This document shows positions 32,259 through 41,259 of a DNA stretch of 53,103 nt, one piece after another. Source of the DNA: Henriciella aquimarina (GTDB lineage Bacteria > Pseudomonadota > Alphaproteobacteria > Caulobacterales > Hyphomonadaceae). The notes beneath the pieces were generated by a model. That model had not been told where the DNA came from and searched no databases. It saw nothing but the letters and a program-made list of their open reading frames with translations. The stretch spans positions 1 through 53,103 of the forward strand of contig NZ_NCST01000073.1 in the NCBI RefSeq assembly GCF_002088975.1. The letters are read 5' to 3'. How positions within the stretch are numbered: position 1 is the first letter of the stretch; each line of letters opens with the position of its first letter. The translations under genes and the position numbers were made by a program.

Positions 32259-34163
32259 ATGACGATGTTCAAAACACTCCCCGCATCAAGCAAGGATAAG
32301 GGCAAAAAACCCTTTTCAGATGCCTTCGGGATGAACACATTCAGGGCCATGAGTCTCGACATCGCCCCGGCCCTGAAAACCATCCCCTTCCTGGAAGACG
32401 TGCCCAAGCGCGCGCTGAAGGCTGCCGGGCGGGAAGCGCGCTGGTTTTCCCTGCCCGCCGGGTGGGAGCTGTTTCGGGCCGGCGAGATGTCCAATTCGAT
32501 CTATTTCGTCCTGTCGGGCTCGCTCGGCGCCTTCCGCACCATGCCCGACGGGCGCAGCGACTTCATCGGCCATATCCGGGCCGGCGAGCCGGTCGGCGAG
32601 ATGGCGCTGTTTGAAGGCGCCATCGATGCGAATGGCGACGGCATACCCGACAATGCCCCGCATACGAGTTCGGTCTATGCGCTGCGCGATGCCGAGATCC
32701 TGGAGATTTCACGCAAGGGCTTCGACCGGCTGGTAAAGGCCGAGCCGGAAATCCTGACCGCGATGATCCGGCTGATGCTGACGCGCCTGCGCGAAGGGCG
32801 CAAACCCAGCCGCCGCAATGCGCCGAAAGTTTTCGCCCTGATCGCGACCTCCCCCACCATCGACCTGAAGCTGCGCGCCCGCGCGCTGAAGGCCTCGCTC
32901 GACACGCTCGGCCTGAAGTCCCGCATCATCGACGAGGTGGAAGGCACCGACCAGCCGACGGGCTATTTCGACGATCTGGAAGCCAATAATGATGTCGTCA
33001 TGCTGGTGGCCTCGGTCGGCGACTCCTCCTGGTTCCGGCTGTCGACCCGCCAGGCCGACCGGATCTGGGTGGTGGGGCGCGCCGATGCCCGGCCCTCGCG
33101 CCCCCTGATGCCGGAAGACGATTCCCCGGCCCGCCAGCTGCAGCTGATCGACGTGGTGCTGCTGCATCACAGCTCGGAACGAAAGGCTTCGCGCCCGGTC
33201 GACTGGCGCGAAGCCGCCGGCGCGGCCCGGCTCTTCCACTGGGAAGGCATGGACGGCCCCTCCTGCGACCGGCTCGCCCGCGTGATGGCGGGACGTTCTG
33301 TCGGCCTGGTGCTCTCAGGCGGCGGGGCGCGCGCCTATGCCCATATCGGTCTCGTGCGCGCCTTCCGCGAAGCCGGCATCCCGATCGACTTTGCCGGTGG
33401 CGCGTCTATGGGCGCGGTCGTGGCGGCCTGCGTGGCAATGGGCTGGGACGATGATGAAATCGACATGCGCATCCGCAAGGCCTTCGTCGATAGCAATCCG
33501 CTGGGCGATTATAATTTGCCGGTCGTCGGCCTGGTGCGCGGCAAGCGGGTGAAGTCCCGTCTGCACGAACATTTCGGCGAGACCGAAATCGGCGAGCTGG
33601 ACATCCCTTTCTTTGCGGTGTCGACCAATCTGAGCGACGGGACCTACCGGGTCCATCGCTCCGGCGTGCTGCGCGATGCGCTGCGCGCCACCATCTCGCT
33701 GCCGGGCATCCTGCCGCCGGTCGTGCATGAGGGGGAAATCCTGGTGGATGGCGCCGTGCTCAACAACTTCCCCACTGACGTCATGCGCGAGCTGCATCGC
33801 GGCGTCATCGTCGGCTCGGATGTGGCGCGCTCTCCGGAGGGGCTTCATGCCAGCGACTTCGAAGACCCGCCGGGCTTCTTCCGCTGGGTATGGAAGCATG
33901 GCTTCTCCTCGGCGCCGCCGATTGCCGGACTGCTGATGCGCTCAGCCACGGTCAGCGTGAACCCGAATGCCGGGCGCGAACTGGCCGACGTGCTGATCCT
34001 GCCGGAAATGCGCGACATCGAGCTGCGGGACTGGGAAGCCTATGAAGAGGCTGTCCAGGCCGGCTACGAGGCGGCCAAGACGGCTATCGCGCGCGGCGCG
34101 CTTCACGAGTTCTGCTATGGCCCGGTCAACGAGATTCCGAGCGTGACCATGGAAGAGGTCTGA
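32259..34163 (+). CDS. cNMP-binding-fold / patatin-like phospholipase (NTE type)
   Basis: This 634-residue protein joins a cyclic-nucleotide-binding fold (~35-165), a middle domain (~180-345, PKVFALIATSP, DVVMLVASVGDSSW) and a patatin lipase domain (~350-600). This is the layout of bacterial neuropathy-target-esterase-type lysophospholipases. The lipase has oxyanion loop GGGAR at 354-358, nucleophile Ser383 in GGASMG, and catalytic Asp497 in VDGAVLNNFP. In the cNMP domain, GEMALFEG is followed by an insert containing DANGDGIPD (123-131), and the usual Arg of the cassette is replaced by His (APHTSSVYALRD). ATG 32259 is the likely start, although no clear ribosome-binding site is seen and ATG 32331 or 32349 are possible. 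Confidence 0.92.
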   Translation: MTMFKTLPASSKDKGKKPFSDAFGMNTFRAMSLDIAPALKTIPFLEDVPKRALKAAGREARWFSLPAGWELFRAGEMSNSIYFVLSGSLGAFRTMPDGRSDFIGHIRAGEPVGEMALFEGAIDANGDGIPDNAPHTSSVYALRDAEILEISRKGFDRLVKAEPEILTAMIRLMLTRLREGRKPSRRNAPKVFALIATSPTIDLKLRARALKASLDTLGLKSRIIDEVEGTDQPTGYFDDLEANNDVVMLVASVGDSSWFRLSTRQADRIWVVGRADARPSRPLMPEDDSPARQLQLIDVVLLHHSSERKASRPVDWREAAGAARLFHWEGMDGPSCDRLARVMAGRSVGLVLSGGGARAYAHIGLVRAFREAGIPIDFAGGASMGAVVAACVAMGWDDDEIDMRIRKAFVDSNPLGDYNLPVVGLVRGKRVKSRLHEHFGETEIGELDIPFFAVSTNLSDGTYRVHRSGVLRDALRATISLPGILPPVVHEGEILVDGAVLNNFPTDVMRELHRGVIVGSDVARSPEGLHASDFEDPPGFFRWVWKHGFSSAPPIAGLLMRSATVSVNPNAGRELADVLILPEMRDIELRDWEAYEEAVQAGYEAAKTAIARGALHEFCYGPVNEIPSVTMEEV

Positions 34164-34176
34164 GCAGCCGTCGGCT

Positions 34177-35010
34177 TTACGCGGCCTTGTCCCAATCAGG
34201 CGCCCAGCTCGGATTGATGAGGCGCTGGTGATTGGCCTTCAGCGCATGGATGCGACCCATCTCCTCGGCGGTCAGTTCGAAATCGTGAACGTCATTGTTC
34301 GCGGCCAGATGGTCCGGCGATGATGAGCGCGGAATGGCGATGACGCCCGGCTGCTGCACGAACCAGCGCATCGTCACCTGGGCCGGCGACTTGCCGTATT
34401 TCTCGCCGATCTCCTTCAGCACGGGGCTGTCGAAGACCTGGCCTTGCGCCAGCGGGGAATAGGCCGTGACCGAAATGCCCATCGCATGGGCGGCTTCGAG
34501 TACCGGCGTCTGGTCGATGAAGGGGTGGTACTCGACCTGGTTGGTCAGGATCGGCGCCTTGGAATGCTTCACGGCCTCGCCCATCTGGGCGACGGTAAAG
34601 TTCGACACGCCGATATGCTTCGTCATGCCCCGGTCGCAGGCGTCGTTCAGCGCCTTTATCGTCTCTTCCAGCGGCACGTCCCGGTTGGGCCAGTGCAGCA
34701 GGGTAAGGTCGACCTGATCGAGCTTGAGCCGTTCCAGGCTTTGCTTCAGCGACGCCTGCAAATCGCCATCCTTGAACTCCGACATCCAGATCTTGGTCGT
34801 AACCCACAGCTCTTCGCGCGGTGTCGGGGAATCGGCGATGCCGCGCCCCACATGGGTTTCGTTCTCATAGGCCTGGGCGGTGTCGATCATGCGATAGCCA
34901 GCCCCGATGGCCTTGGCGACGCACATCTGCGCGGTTTCGTCCTGAAGTTTCCACGTGCCGAAACCGATCTTCGGAATGTCGACGCCAAAATGCTTTGTTG
35001 TCAGGGTCAT
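34177..35010 (-). CDS. Aldo/keto reductase
   Basis: This is a 277-residue NADPH-dependent TIM-barrel reductase of the AKR superfamily (2,5-diketo-D-gluconate reductase-like). I chose ATG 35010 (MTLTTKHFGVDIPKIGFGTW), the family start. The catalytic tetrad is present: Asp and Tyr in YRMIDTAQAYENE, Lys in WVTTKIW, and His in LTLLHWPN. The cofactor end IAIPRSSSPDHLAANNDVHDF and the Ser/Asn segment IGVSNFTVAQM are typical. The substrate is unknown: small aldehydes, ketones or methylglyoxal are the usual ones. It is the last of a same-strand run egtB-egtD-YjbR-AKR and lies 101 bases after the YjbR gene. Confidence 0.94.
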   Translation of the reverse strand: MTLTTKHFGVDIPKIGFGTWKLQDETAQMCVAKAIGAGYRMIDTAQAYENETHVGRGIADSPTPREELWVTTKIWMSEFKDGDLQASLKQSLERLKLDQVDLTLLHWPNRDVPLEETIKALNDACDRGMTKHIGVSNFTVAQMGEAVKHSKAPILTNQVEYHPFIDQTPVLEAAHAMGISVTAYSPLAQGQVFDSPVLKEIGEKYGKSPAQVTMRWFVQQPGVIAIPRSSSPDHLAANNDVHDFELTAEEMGRIHALKANHQRLINPSWAPDWDKAA

Positions 35011-35111
35011 GCGCGGGCCTCTTTGTCCTCGAGATTCATCCTGAAAATGCAACGGGAGCCCGGGCCGGCCGGTTCCAGACACATGGCGGTTCACCGCAGG
35101 CCCGCCCGCGC

Positions 35112-35480
35112 TCAATCCGGCTGGTTGAGGCCCAGCTCCTTCTGAAGCTTTTTCGTCAGACCCAACGAGACGAGCCGGTAGCTCTCGCTGAGATAGTCCT
35201 TCAGGGCTGCGTCATCGACGGCCTCATCGGAGAAGCGCTGGATCCATTTCATGCCGCGCGAAGCAAGATGCGGCGCGCCCTGGCAGCCGGGCTGCTCCTT
35301 CAGGATATCGAAGGCGAGCGGCGAGACCTTGAAGCTCACCCGGAAGCCCTCCGGGCCATTGTCCCCGCCAATCGCGAAGACCTTGCCGCCGACCTTCCAG
35401 ACATGACTGCCGCCCCACTGGACGACATGGGTGGTGTGGGCGAGGCTTTCGCAGAAGGCGTTGTATTCCCCGAGTGTCAT
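35112..35480 (-). CDS. MmcQ/YjbR family DNA-binding-fold protein
   Basis: This 122-residue protein is of the MmcQ/YjbR family, which has a CyaY-like or double-wing DNA-binding fold and no settled function. Landmarks are MTLGEYNAFCESLAHTTHVVQWG, a strand pair HVWKVGGKVFAIGG, FKVSPLAFDILKEQPG, then LASRGMKWIQRF and the final helix DYLSESYRLVSLGLTKKLQKELGL. ATG 35480 has GGGAGGGG seven bases upstream. It follows egtD by 41 bases on the same strand, so it may be carried on the ergothioneine transcript. Confidence 0.92.
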   Translation of the reverse strand: MTLGEYNAFCESLAHTTHVVQWGGSHVWKVGGKVFAIGGDNGPEGFRVSFKVSPLAFDILKEQPGCQGAPHLASRGMKWIQRFSDEAVDDAALKDYLSESYRLVSLGLTKKLQKELGLNQPD

Positions 35481-35521
35481 TTGGGCCCCTCCCCCTTGAG
35501 GCCGGATCGGTCTGCCGGCGG

Positions 35522-36460
35522 CTAGACCGCCTCGAGCATCAGCACGGCAAACAGCTCATCTTCGTCCATCCAGCGCCGGGTCAGGCGCCAGCCGGCTTTT
35601 TCGGCCATCTGGGCGAAAAGGTCGAGCGCGATCTTGCGCGAATTCTCGGTATGGATGGTCTCGCCGGCCTCGAAGTCGAACCGCTCGCCGGCAATCGTGA
35701 CGGACTGCGGTTTGAGGCTCTTCAGGTGCATCTCGATGCGGCTCTCGTCCGCGTTCCAGCGGGCCTCATGTTCGAAGCTGTCCACGTCGAAATCGCCGCC
35801 CAGCTCGCGGTTGATGCGGGTGAGCAGGTTCTTGTTGAAGGCGGCAGTCACGCCCTGGGCGTCGTCATAGGCCGGAACGAGGACGTCCGGGGATTTCGGC
35901 TGGTCGAGCCCGACGATGAAACAGGCCCCGTCGCCAAGGTCGGCGCGCGCATTGGACAGGAAGCGCAGAATCTCCGCGTCGGAGAGGTTGCCCACCGTCG
36001 AGCCGGGGAAGAAACCGGCCCGGCGGCCCTTCGCCTCCGGCAGGCCCTCGCCGAGATTGGAGGCCATGAAATCCGACGCGATCGGCTTGATGGCGAGCCC
36101 CGGATAGTCGGCCTTCAGCTCATCGGCAGCGGCTTCCAGATGGCTCGCGGAAATGTCGACCGGCACAAAGGCGGCCGGATTCTCCAGCGCATCGAGCAGG
36201 ATGCGCACCTTGAGCAGCGAGCCGGCGCCATATTCCACGATCACGGCCTCCGGCCCGATGGCCTCTGCCATTTCGGGCGCGCGCTCGCGCAGGATCTTCA
36301 GCTCGGTGCGGGTCGGGTAATATTCCGGCAGCTCGGTGATGTCGTCGAAAAGCTCGGAGCCCCGCGCATCGTAGAGCCATCGGCTCGGCAGGGATTTCTG
36401 CGGATTGGACAGGCCTTTCAGCACATCCTCGCGAAACGGATCGCTCATCATGCCGTCCAT
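35522..36460 (-). CDS. egtD: L-histidine N-alpha-methyltransferase EgtD
   Basis: EgtD uses three S-adenosylmethionine molecules to turn histidine into hercynine, the first step of ergothioneine synthesis. This 312-residue protein has the family pattern: LPSRWLYDARGSELFDDITELPEYYPTRTELKIL cut here into two blocks, the SAM loop VEYGAGSLLKVRILLDAL, FVPVDISASHL, and GFFPGSTVGNLSDAE. Tyr and Glu of the histidine site are in PAYDDAQGVTAAFNKNLL and the C-terminal GETIHTENSRKI. It starts on the last bases of egtB (ATGA overlap), so the two are translationally coupled. Confidence 0.96.
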   Translation of the reverse strand: MDGMMSDPFREDVLKGLSNPQKSLPSRWLYDARGSELFDDITELPEYYPTRTELKILRERAPEMAEAIGPEAVIVEYGAGSLLKVRILLDALENPAAFVPVDISASHLEAAADELKADYPGLAIKPIASDFMASNLGEGLPEAKGRRAGFFPGSTVGNLSDAEILRFLSNARADLGDGACFIVGLDQPKSPDVLVPAYDDAQGVTAAFNKNLLTRINRELGGDFDVDSFEHEARWNADESRIEMHLKSLKPQSVTIAGERFDFEAGETIHTENSRKIALDLFAQMAEKAGWRLTRRWMDEDELFAVLMLEAV

Positions 36461-37734
36461 CAGACGTCCCTCGCCAGGCGCAGGCCGGAAAACTGCCAGC
36501 GTTTGCCCGGATGGAAGAAGTTGCGATAGGTCCCGCGAATATGGCCGGGCGGCGTCGCGCAGGAGCCGCCGCGCAGCACCATCTGCCCGCTCATGAACTT
36601 GCCATTATATTCGCCGACCGCGCCTTCGGCGGCCCTGAAGCCCGGATAGGGCGAATAGGCGCTGCGCGTCCATTCCCAGACATCGCCGAAGAGGCCGGCC
36701 AGCCCCCCACCTGTCTGCGGGGCCGGGCTGAGGCGCCCGGTGCCGGCATCGTTGCCCGCGAGCGGATGGCCGCGTGCGGCAAGCTCCCATTCGGCTTCAG
36801 CAGGCAGGCGCGCGCCGGCCCAGCTCGCATAGGCATCGGCCTCGTAATGGCTGACATGGCAGACGGGGGCCTCCGGATCGACGGGCTGCCAGCCGCGCAG
36901 GGTCATCGTCCACCACTCGCCCTTCTCCTTGCGCCAGTAGAGCGGCGCCTTCCAGCCTTCGGCCTGACAGGTCGCCCAGCCATCCGAGAGCCAGTGATCG
37001 GGGCGCTCATAGCCGCCCTCCTCGATGAAGGCGATCCATTCGCCATTGGTGACGGCCCGGTTGGCAAGCGCGAACGGCTCCAGCCAGACCTTGTGGCGCG
37101 GGCCTTCGCAGTCGAAGGCGAAACGGCCGTCGTCTTCATGGCCGGTCTCGATGAGGCCACCCTCGAAACGCTGCCAGGCGAGCGGGCTCGCCGGCTGCTG
37201 CATCAGGCGCGGCTCTGACGGGCGGAAAGCGGGCTTCAGCGGGTTCTGCGCGAAGAGGTGCAGGATGTCGGTCAGGAACAGCTCCTGATGCTGCTCCTCA
37301 TGGTGCAGGCCGAGCGTGATGAGCGCGGCGAGGTCGTCGCTGATGTCTCCATCCAGCAGCGTGCGCATGCCGGCATCGACATGCGTGCGGTAGGCCATCA
37401 CCTCGTTCAGGCGCGGCCGGGTCAGCATGCCCCGGCGCGGACGCGGATGGCGGTCGCCGACGGCGTCGTAATAGGAATTGAAGAGATAGTCGAAATCGTC
37501 GCTGAAGCCGTCATAGCCCTTGAGGTGCGGCTTCAGGACGAAGCGTTCGAAGAACCAGGTGACATGCGCCAGATGCCATTTCGCGGGGCTCGCATCCTCC
37601 ATGGACTGGACCGTGGCATCGGCATCCGACAGCCCCTCGGCCAGTGCCATCGAGGCGGCACGCACCTCGTCAAAGGCCTCGGCCAAGGGTCCCGACTGGG
37701 CCCCGGCACGGGTCGAGAGGGCCTGCTGCGGCAT
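36460..37734 (-). CDS. egtB: Hercynine sulfoxide synthase EgtB
   Basis: EgtB is a non-heme iron enzyme that joins hercynine to a thiol (gamma-glutamylcysteine or cysteine) with O2. I chose ATG 37734 (424 residues) because AAGGAG lies eight bases upstream; open frame before it looks non-coding. The N-terminal DinB-like domain has [19 protein letters not shown] (iron ligand region, His54/His57) and [19 protein letters not shown], the HxxxHxE motif at 145-151. The C-terminal formylglycine-generating-enzyme-like domain has [46 protein letters not shown] and [21 protein letters not shown]. No egtC or egtE is next to it, so sulfur transfer to ergothioneine must use genes elsewhere or a cysteine-type route. 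Confidence 0.96.
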   Translation of the reverse strand: MPQQALSTRAGAQSGPLAEAFDEVRAASMALAEGLSDADATVQSMEDASPAKWHLAHVTWFFERFVLKPHLKGYDGFSDDFDYLFNSYYDAVGDRHPRPRRGMLTRPRLNEVMAYRTHVDAGMRTLLDGDISDDLAALITLGLHHEEQHQELFLTDILHLFAQNPLKPAFRPSEPRLMQQPASPLAWQRFEGGLIETGHEDDGRFAFDCEGPRHKVWLEPFALANRAVTNGEWIAFIEEGGYERPDHWLSDGWATCQAEGWKAPLYWRKEKGEWWTMTLRGWQPVDPEAPVCHVSHYEADAYASWAGARLPAEAEWELAARGHPLAGNDAGTGRLSPAPQTGGGLAGLFGDVWEWTRSAYSPYPGFRAAEGAVGEYNGKFMSGQMVLRGGSCATPPGHIRGTYRNFFHPGKRWQFSGLRLARDV

Positions 37735-38047
37735 GGAGCGCTCCTTTTCGGTAACCTGCCTTGGAGAAAGCGCAGGTCTGTCCTGTCCGTTCCACCCTAG
37801 AGATGTTTTACGACGCCCGGCTGACAAGCCCGGCCCGCGCGGAACCTGTGGGCCAGCTTCGCAGATTGACCGGGGAAATCCAATGAAAGGCACGTCATGC
37901 CAGGCCGGCCAGCCCCGTGTGGCGGGGCTTTGCGCCGCAAGATAAAAAAATTCTATGGTTACGTCACGATACCTTGATTTTTCAATACCGTGTTAAGCAT
38001 GTTCCTGCATATCCTGTAGCGCTTGCTACAGAGTAGGGACAGACTGG
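37735..38047. other. Divergent intergenic region egtB / hybrid kinase
   Basis: These 313 bases separate egtB (minus) from the hybrid kinase (plus). Near 37911-37930, AGCCCCG/CGGGGCT closes a 7-bp hairpin around TGTGG followed by TTT. A 20-codon frame, 37883-37945, passes through it. From 37945 the DNA turns AT-rich (a run of seven A, TTGATTTTTCAATACC), suitable for a promoter. At 38014-38031 is the palindrome CTGTAGC-GCTT-GCTACAG. I could not assign promoter boxes with confidence. Confidence 0.5.
38014..38031. promoter_or_regulatory. Palindrome upstream of the hybrid kinase gene
   Basis: CTGTAGC and GCTACAG are perfect 7-bp arms around GCTT, ending 16 bases before the kinase ATG. It could be a DNA operator or an RNA hairpin just ahead of the ribosome-binding site. 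Confidence 0.45.
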
Positions 38048-40003
38048 ATGGACGCCAGCACATTTGACCGGCTTCCGATAATCGTGGCCGAAACCGCGCC
38101 AATCCACGACGAGGCGGGCAATATCGTCGACCTTGAGTGGATCGACGCCAATACCATGATGAACGAGCTGATCCTGCCCGAGGGCGGCAGCGTCGTCGGC
38201 ACGCACGTTTTCAAGTTCGACCCCTCCTATCGCGAATCCGATATGGCCAAGGCCGTGCTCAAATGCATGGAGACCGGGGAACCCGCCACCTTCTATACCC
38301 GGCAGGGCCGCGCCGCGAAGAAGCTGAGCAAGATCATGAAGACCATGCTGCTGCCGACCGAGCGCGGCGTGCTCTCCTGCTCCCACGAAGTTACCGACAT
38401 CGTGCAGGAGCGCGATGAGGCGATTGGCCGGGCCGAGCTGTTGCGGCTGGCCTGCGACCATGCCCTACACGGCATCGCGATTGCCGACCACACGGGCAGC
38501 CTGCTCTATATGAACGACGCCCTGTCCGAGCTGACCGGCCATACGCTCGACGAGATGATGGGCCAGCATGTCGATACGCTAATGGGGCCCGGCCAGGCGA
38601 TGCGCAGCGAAGCCCTGCAGCGCAAGCTCGATAGCAACGACATGATCCGCCACGTCTCCGACGCGGAAATCGTGTCGCTGTCGGGCGAGCGCATCCGCGT
38701 GTCCATCGCGCTAAACAATGCCTATCTGCCGGGCGAGAGCGACCCGGTCTACATCATGCACATCCAGGATGTGCGCGAGGAGCGCCGCAAGGCGCATGAG
38801 CTGAGCGAGGCGTTGCAGAGCGCCGAACAGGCGACCCGGATGAAGTCGGAATTCCTCGCCAATATGAGCCACGAGATCCGCACCCCGCTGAACGGCGTGC
38901 TCGGCATGGCGCAGACGCTCGTCCATGACGACCTCACCCCCTCACAGGCCGAACAGGTCTCCATCATCCTGGAGTCCGGGCGCTCGCTCATGGTGCTGCT
39001 GAACGATATTCTGGACCTCTCCAAGATCGAGGCCGGCAAGATGCAGGTGAGCCCGGTGCCCGGCGACCTGCGCCACAAGCTGAACGGCCTGTACAGGATG
39101 CACGAGACCGCAGCCAAAGAGAAAGGCATCGAGCTTGAGCTCTTCGTCGCCCCGGACGTGCCCGCCGCCCTCGTCTTCGATGCGGTGCGTGTGCGCCAGT
39201 GCGTCGGCAACCTGATCTCGAACGCCATCAAGTTCACCGCGCGCGGTGAGGTTCAGGTGGTCGTCACCTCGCAGGATCAGGGCGCAGGCGAGCATCTCGT
39301 CACAATCCATGTCGCCGACACGGGCTGCGGCATCGCGCAGGACAAGATCGACGGCATCTTCGAGTCCTTCTCGCAGGCCGACGGCTCGACCACCCGGAAA
39401 TTCGGCGGCACGGGCCTCGGCCTGTCGATCACCCGCCAGCTGGCGCGAATGATGGGCGGGGATGTCTCTGCCGTCAGCGAGGAAGGCCGCGGTTCGGTCT
39501 TCACCCTCACCTTTACCGCGCCGGCCACGGAGATGTGCACCACGGCCTCCTCGGCCAGACCCGTCGCCCTGCCCCGGCGCATGCCGCGCAGAGGACTCTC
39601 AGGCTCCCGGGCGCTGGTGGTCGACGACAATGGCATCAATCTGCGCGTCGCGCGCACCTTCCTGGAGCCTTACGGGGTCACCGTGAGTGTCGCCGAGGAT
39701 GGCAACGAGGCGCTTGCCGCGCTTGAGGAAGCGACGTTCGACATCGTTCTGATGGACATCCACATGCCGGGCCTCGACGGCGCCGAAGCCTTCCGGCGCC
39801 TGCGCCAGTCCGAGGGCATGAACCGGCGTGTTCCGGTCATCGCGCTGACCGCCGACTCCATGGCGGGCGACCGGGAGAAGTATCTCTCCATGGGCTTTGA
39901 CGGCTATGTCTCCAAGCCGATCGACGAACGCGCCCTTCTCACGGCGATGGGCCAGACCCTGAATGCGGGCGCCGACGCCGGCACGATGCAGGCGGCAGGT
40001 TAG
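38048..40003 (+). CDS. Hybrid sensor histidine kinase / response regulator
   Basis: This 651-residue protein has no membrane segment and is probably cytoplasmic. Order of domains: a PAS-like region (~5-120, IVDLEWIDANTMMNELI), a second PAS (~135-245, HGIAIADHTGSLLYMNDALSELTGHTLDEM), a HisKA domain with phospho-acceptor His275 in FLANMSHEIRTPLNGVLGMA, and a HATPase with NLISNAIKFT, ADTGCGIAQDKI and FGGTGLGLSITRQLARMMGG. A receiver domain follows with ALVVDDN and phospho-acceptor Asp570 in VLMDIHMPGLDG, plus the conserved Lys in YVSKPID. Such hybrids usually pass phosphate to a separate Hpt protein. The signal and the partner are unknown. The stop overlaps the stop of the converging lysozyme-like gene by a few bases. 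Confidence 0.95.
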   Translation: MDASTFDRLPIIVAETAPIHDEAGNIVDLEWIDANTMMNELILPEGGSVVGTHVFKFDPSYRESDMAKAVLKCMETGEPATFYTRQGRAAKKLSKIMKTMLLPTERGVLSCSHEVTDIVQERDEAIGRAELLRLACDHALHGIAIADHTGSLLYMNDALSELTGHTLDEMMGQHVDTLMGPGQAMRSEALQRKLDSNDMIRHVSDAEIVSLSGERIRVSIALNNAYLPGESDPVYIMHIQDVREERRKAHELSEALQSAEQATRMKSEFLANMSHEIRTPLNGVLGMAQTLVHDDLTPSQAEQVSIILESGRSLMVLLNDILDLSKIEAGKMQVSPVPGDLRHKLNGLYRMHETAAKEKGIELELFVAPDVPAALVFDAVRVRQCVGNLISNAIKFTARGEVQVVVTSQDQGAGEHLVTIHVADTGCGIAQDKIDGIFESFSQADGSTTRKFGGTGLGLSITRQLARMMGGDVSAVSEEGRGSVFTLTFTAPATEMCTTASSARPVALPRRMPRRGLSGSRALVVDDNGINLRVARTFLEPYGVTVSVAEDGNEALAALEEATFDIVLMDIHMPGLDGAEAFRRLRQSEGMNRRVPVIALTADSMAGDREKYLSMGFDGYVSKPIDERALLTAMGQTLNAGADAGTMQAAG

Positions 40004-41172
40004 TCCCGCGCGCCCACGGCGCGGACGAAGTAATAGGCCATGATCACGAAGATCAGCCCGCCGCAGAGCAGCAGAAACGGCGAGAGATAGGCGGCAAGGC
40101 CCGTTTGCGTCCCCGCCGTCCCGAGCCAGCCAAACACTTTCGCGCCGCCATAGACGGCCAACAGCGCGCCGATCAGGGCGACAAGGCCGAACAGGCCGGT
40201 CTCGAGCGGCCCTTCCCGGCTGTCATCGCGCTGCAGGCTCGGATCGGCCGGCGGGATGTCGACCGGGCTGACATCGTCGATATAGAGGCCGCGATGCTCT
40301 GCGGCTTCTCCCGGCGCCATTTTCAGCGGGCCGGTCTCGACCTCATAGGGATTGTCATTGCTGGCTTCGAGATCGAACGGCTCTCCCTCGCCGGTCTCGT
40401 CTTCCTCTTCGGCGACCAGCGCGGAGATCGCCGCGCGGATTTCCTCGACGGAGGCGTCGTGCCCGGCGCCCTCGCCAGCAGCCGCGGCCTCTGCGGCCAT
40501 GCCAGCGGGCGCCTGCTCGCCCAGAATACGGGTCAGCCGCTCGCGGACATTGCGGGCGGCGGCTTCCGGCGCGGTTTCGGTGACCTCGTCCTCAAGCTCT
40601 TCGGCAGCATCCATATCGGTCGTCTCGACAATCGTGAAATTGCGCCCGCTTTCGCGGACATCGTAAAGGTCCTGGATCGGACGGAAGCGGCTGGAGGCGG
40701 CCAGCGGCACCGCTCCGGTCGTCTTCAGGAAAAGCGCTTTCTCATCGGCGCGGCGGCGGACCAGCGGATCGACCACCATGTCCCGCGGGCCGACCTTCGC
40801 CTTGCGCCAGCGCTCCATCGAGGAGGCGGCCATCATCCGGTCGCCGGCATTGAGATCGGTGAGCACATTGGAGGCCGCGAACTGGTCGGTGCCGATGTTG
40901 AAGACGAAGGAAACAAGCGCGTCGAATTCATTCTGGTTGAGCGGCACCAGGACAAGGTCGCGGATGGCCTGTTCGATGGGCGGCAGGTCAAATTCGCGCA
41001 GGATGGCGGTCGCTTCAGCCTGGCTCACCCGCAGCCCTTCGCGCGCGGCCTTGAGGTGGCCATAGCCGATCACCCACCGGCCATCCGGCAGGCGGCAGGA
41101 ATGAGCGCGGAAGCCCTCATATGCCATGATCAGCTTCAGCCCGGCCTCGGACGTGCGAAGTTCTGACGCCAT
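40000..41172 (-). CDS. Membrane-anchored lysozyme-like (GH24) protein
   Basis: This 390-residue protein starts at ATG 41172 (MASELRTSEAGLKLIMAYEGF). Residues 1-~150 are a phage-lysozyme-like GH24 domain: AYEGFRAHSCRLPDGRWVIGYGHL, LNQNEFDALVSFVFNIG and RRRADEKALFL. The catalytic Glu19 is present, but the Asp and Thr of the usual E-D-T triad are not seen: the Thr position before IGYGH is Val. A long acidic linker (~190-320) follows, then two C-terminal membrane helices, FGLVALIGALLAVYGGAKVFGWL and SPFLLLCGGLIFVIMAYYFV. There is no signal peptide, so how the lysozyme domain reaches the periplasm is unclear. It is 87 bases downstream of mgtE on the same strand. Confidence 0.88.
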   Translation of the reverse strand: MASELRTSEAGLKLIMAYEGFRAHSCRLPDGRWVIGYGHLKAAREGLRVSQAEATAILREFDLPPIEQAIRDLVLVPLNQNEFDALVSFVFNIGTDQFAASNVLTDLNAGDRMMAASSMERWRKAKVGPRDMVVDPLVRRRADEKALFLKTTGAVPLAASSRFRPIQDLYDVRESGRNFTIVETTDMDAAEELEDEVTETAPEAAARNVRERLTRILGEQAPAGMAAEAAAAGEGAGHDASVEEIRAAISALVAEEEDETGEGEPFDLEASNDNPYEVETGPLKMAPGEAAEHRGLYIDDVSPVDIPPADPSLQRDDSREGPLETGLFGLVALIGALLAVYGGAKVFGWLGTAGTQTGLAAYLSPFLLLCGGLIFVIMAYYFVRAVGARD

Positions 41173-41259
41173 AAACAAACTGCTCCATACCGATACAATC
41201 GGCACCTCTTGATGGCGTCGCGTTGCAAGTCTGACGCCTGATACGCGAATTTCCCGCAA

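Noticed and set aside
37883..37945. A 20-codon frame with two Cys running through a hairpin before the hybrid kinase
   Set aside because: It could be a leader peptide, but the kinase start is 100 bases away, there is no anti-terminator layout and the site before it is weak.
40000..41172. Prophage remnant, suggested by the phage-lysozyme-type domain
   Set aside because: No other phage gene, integrase or att-like repeat is near, and the neighbours mgtE and a kinase are chromosomal. The membrane tail is not that of an endolysin.
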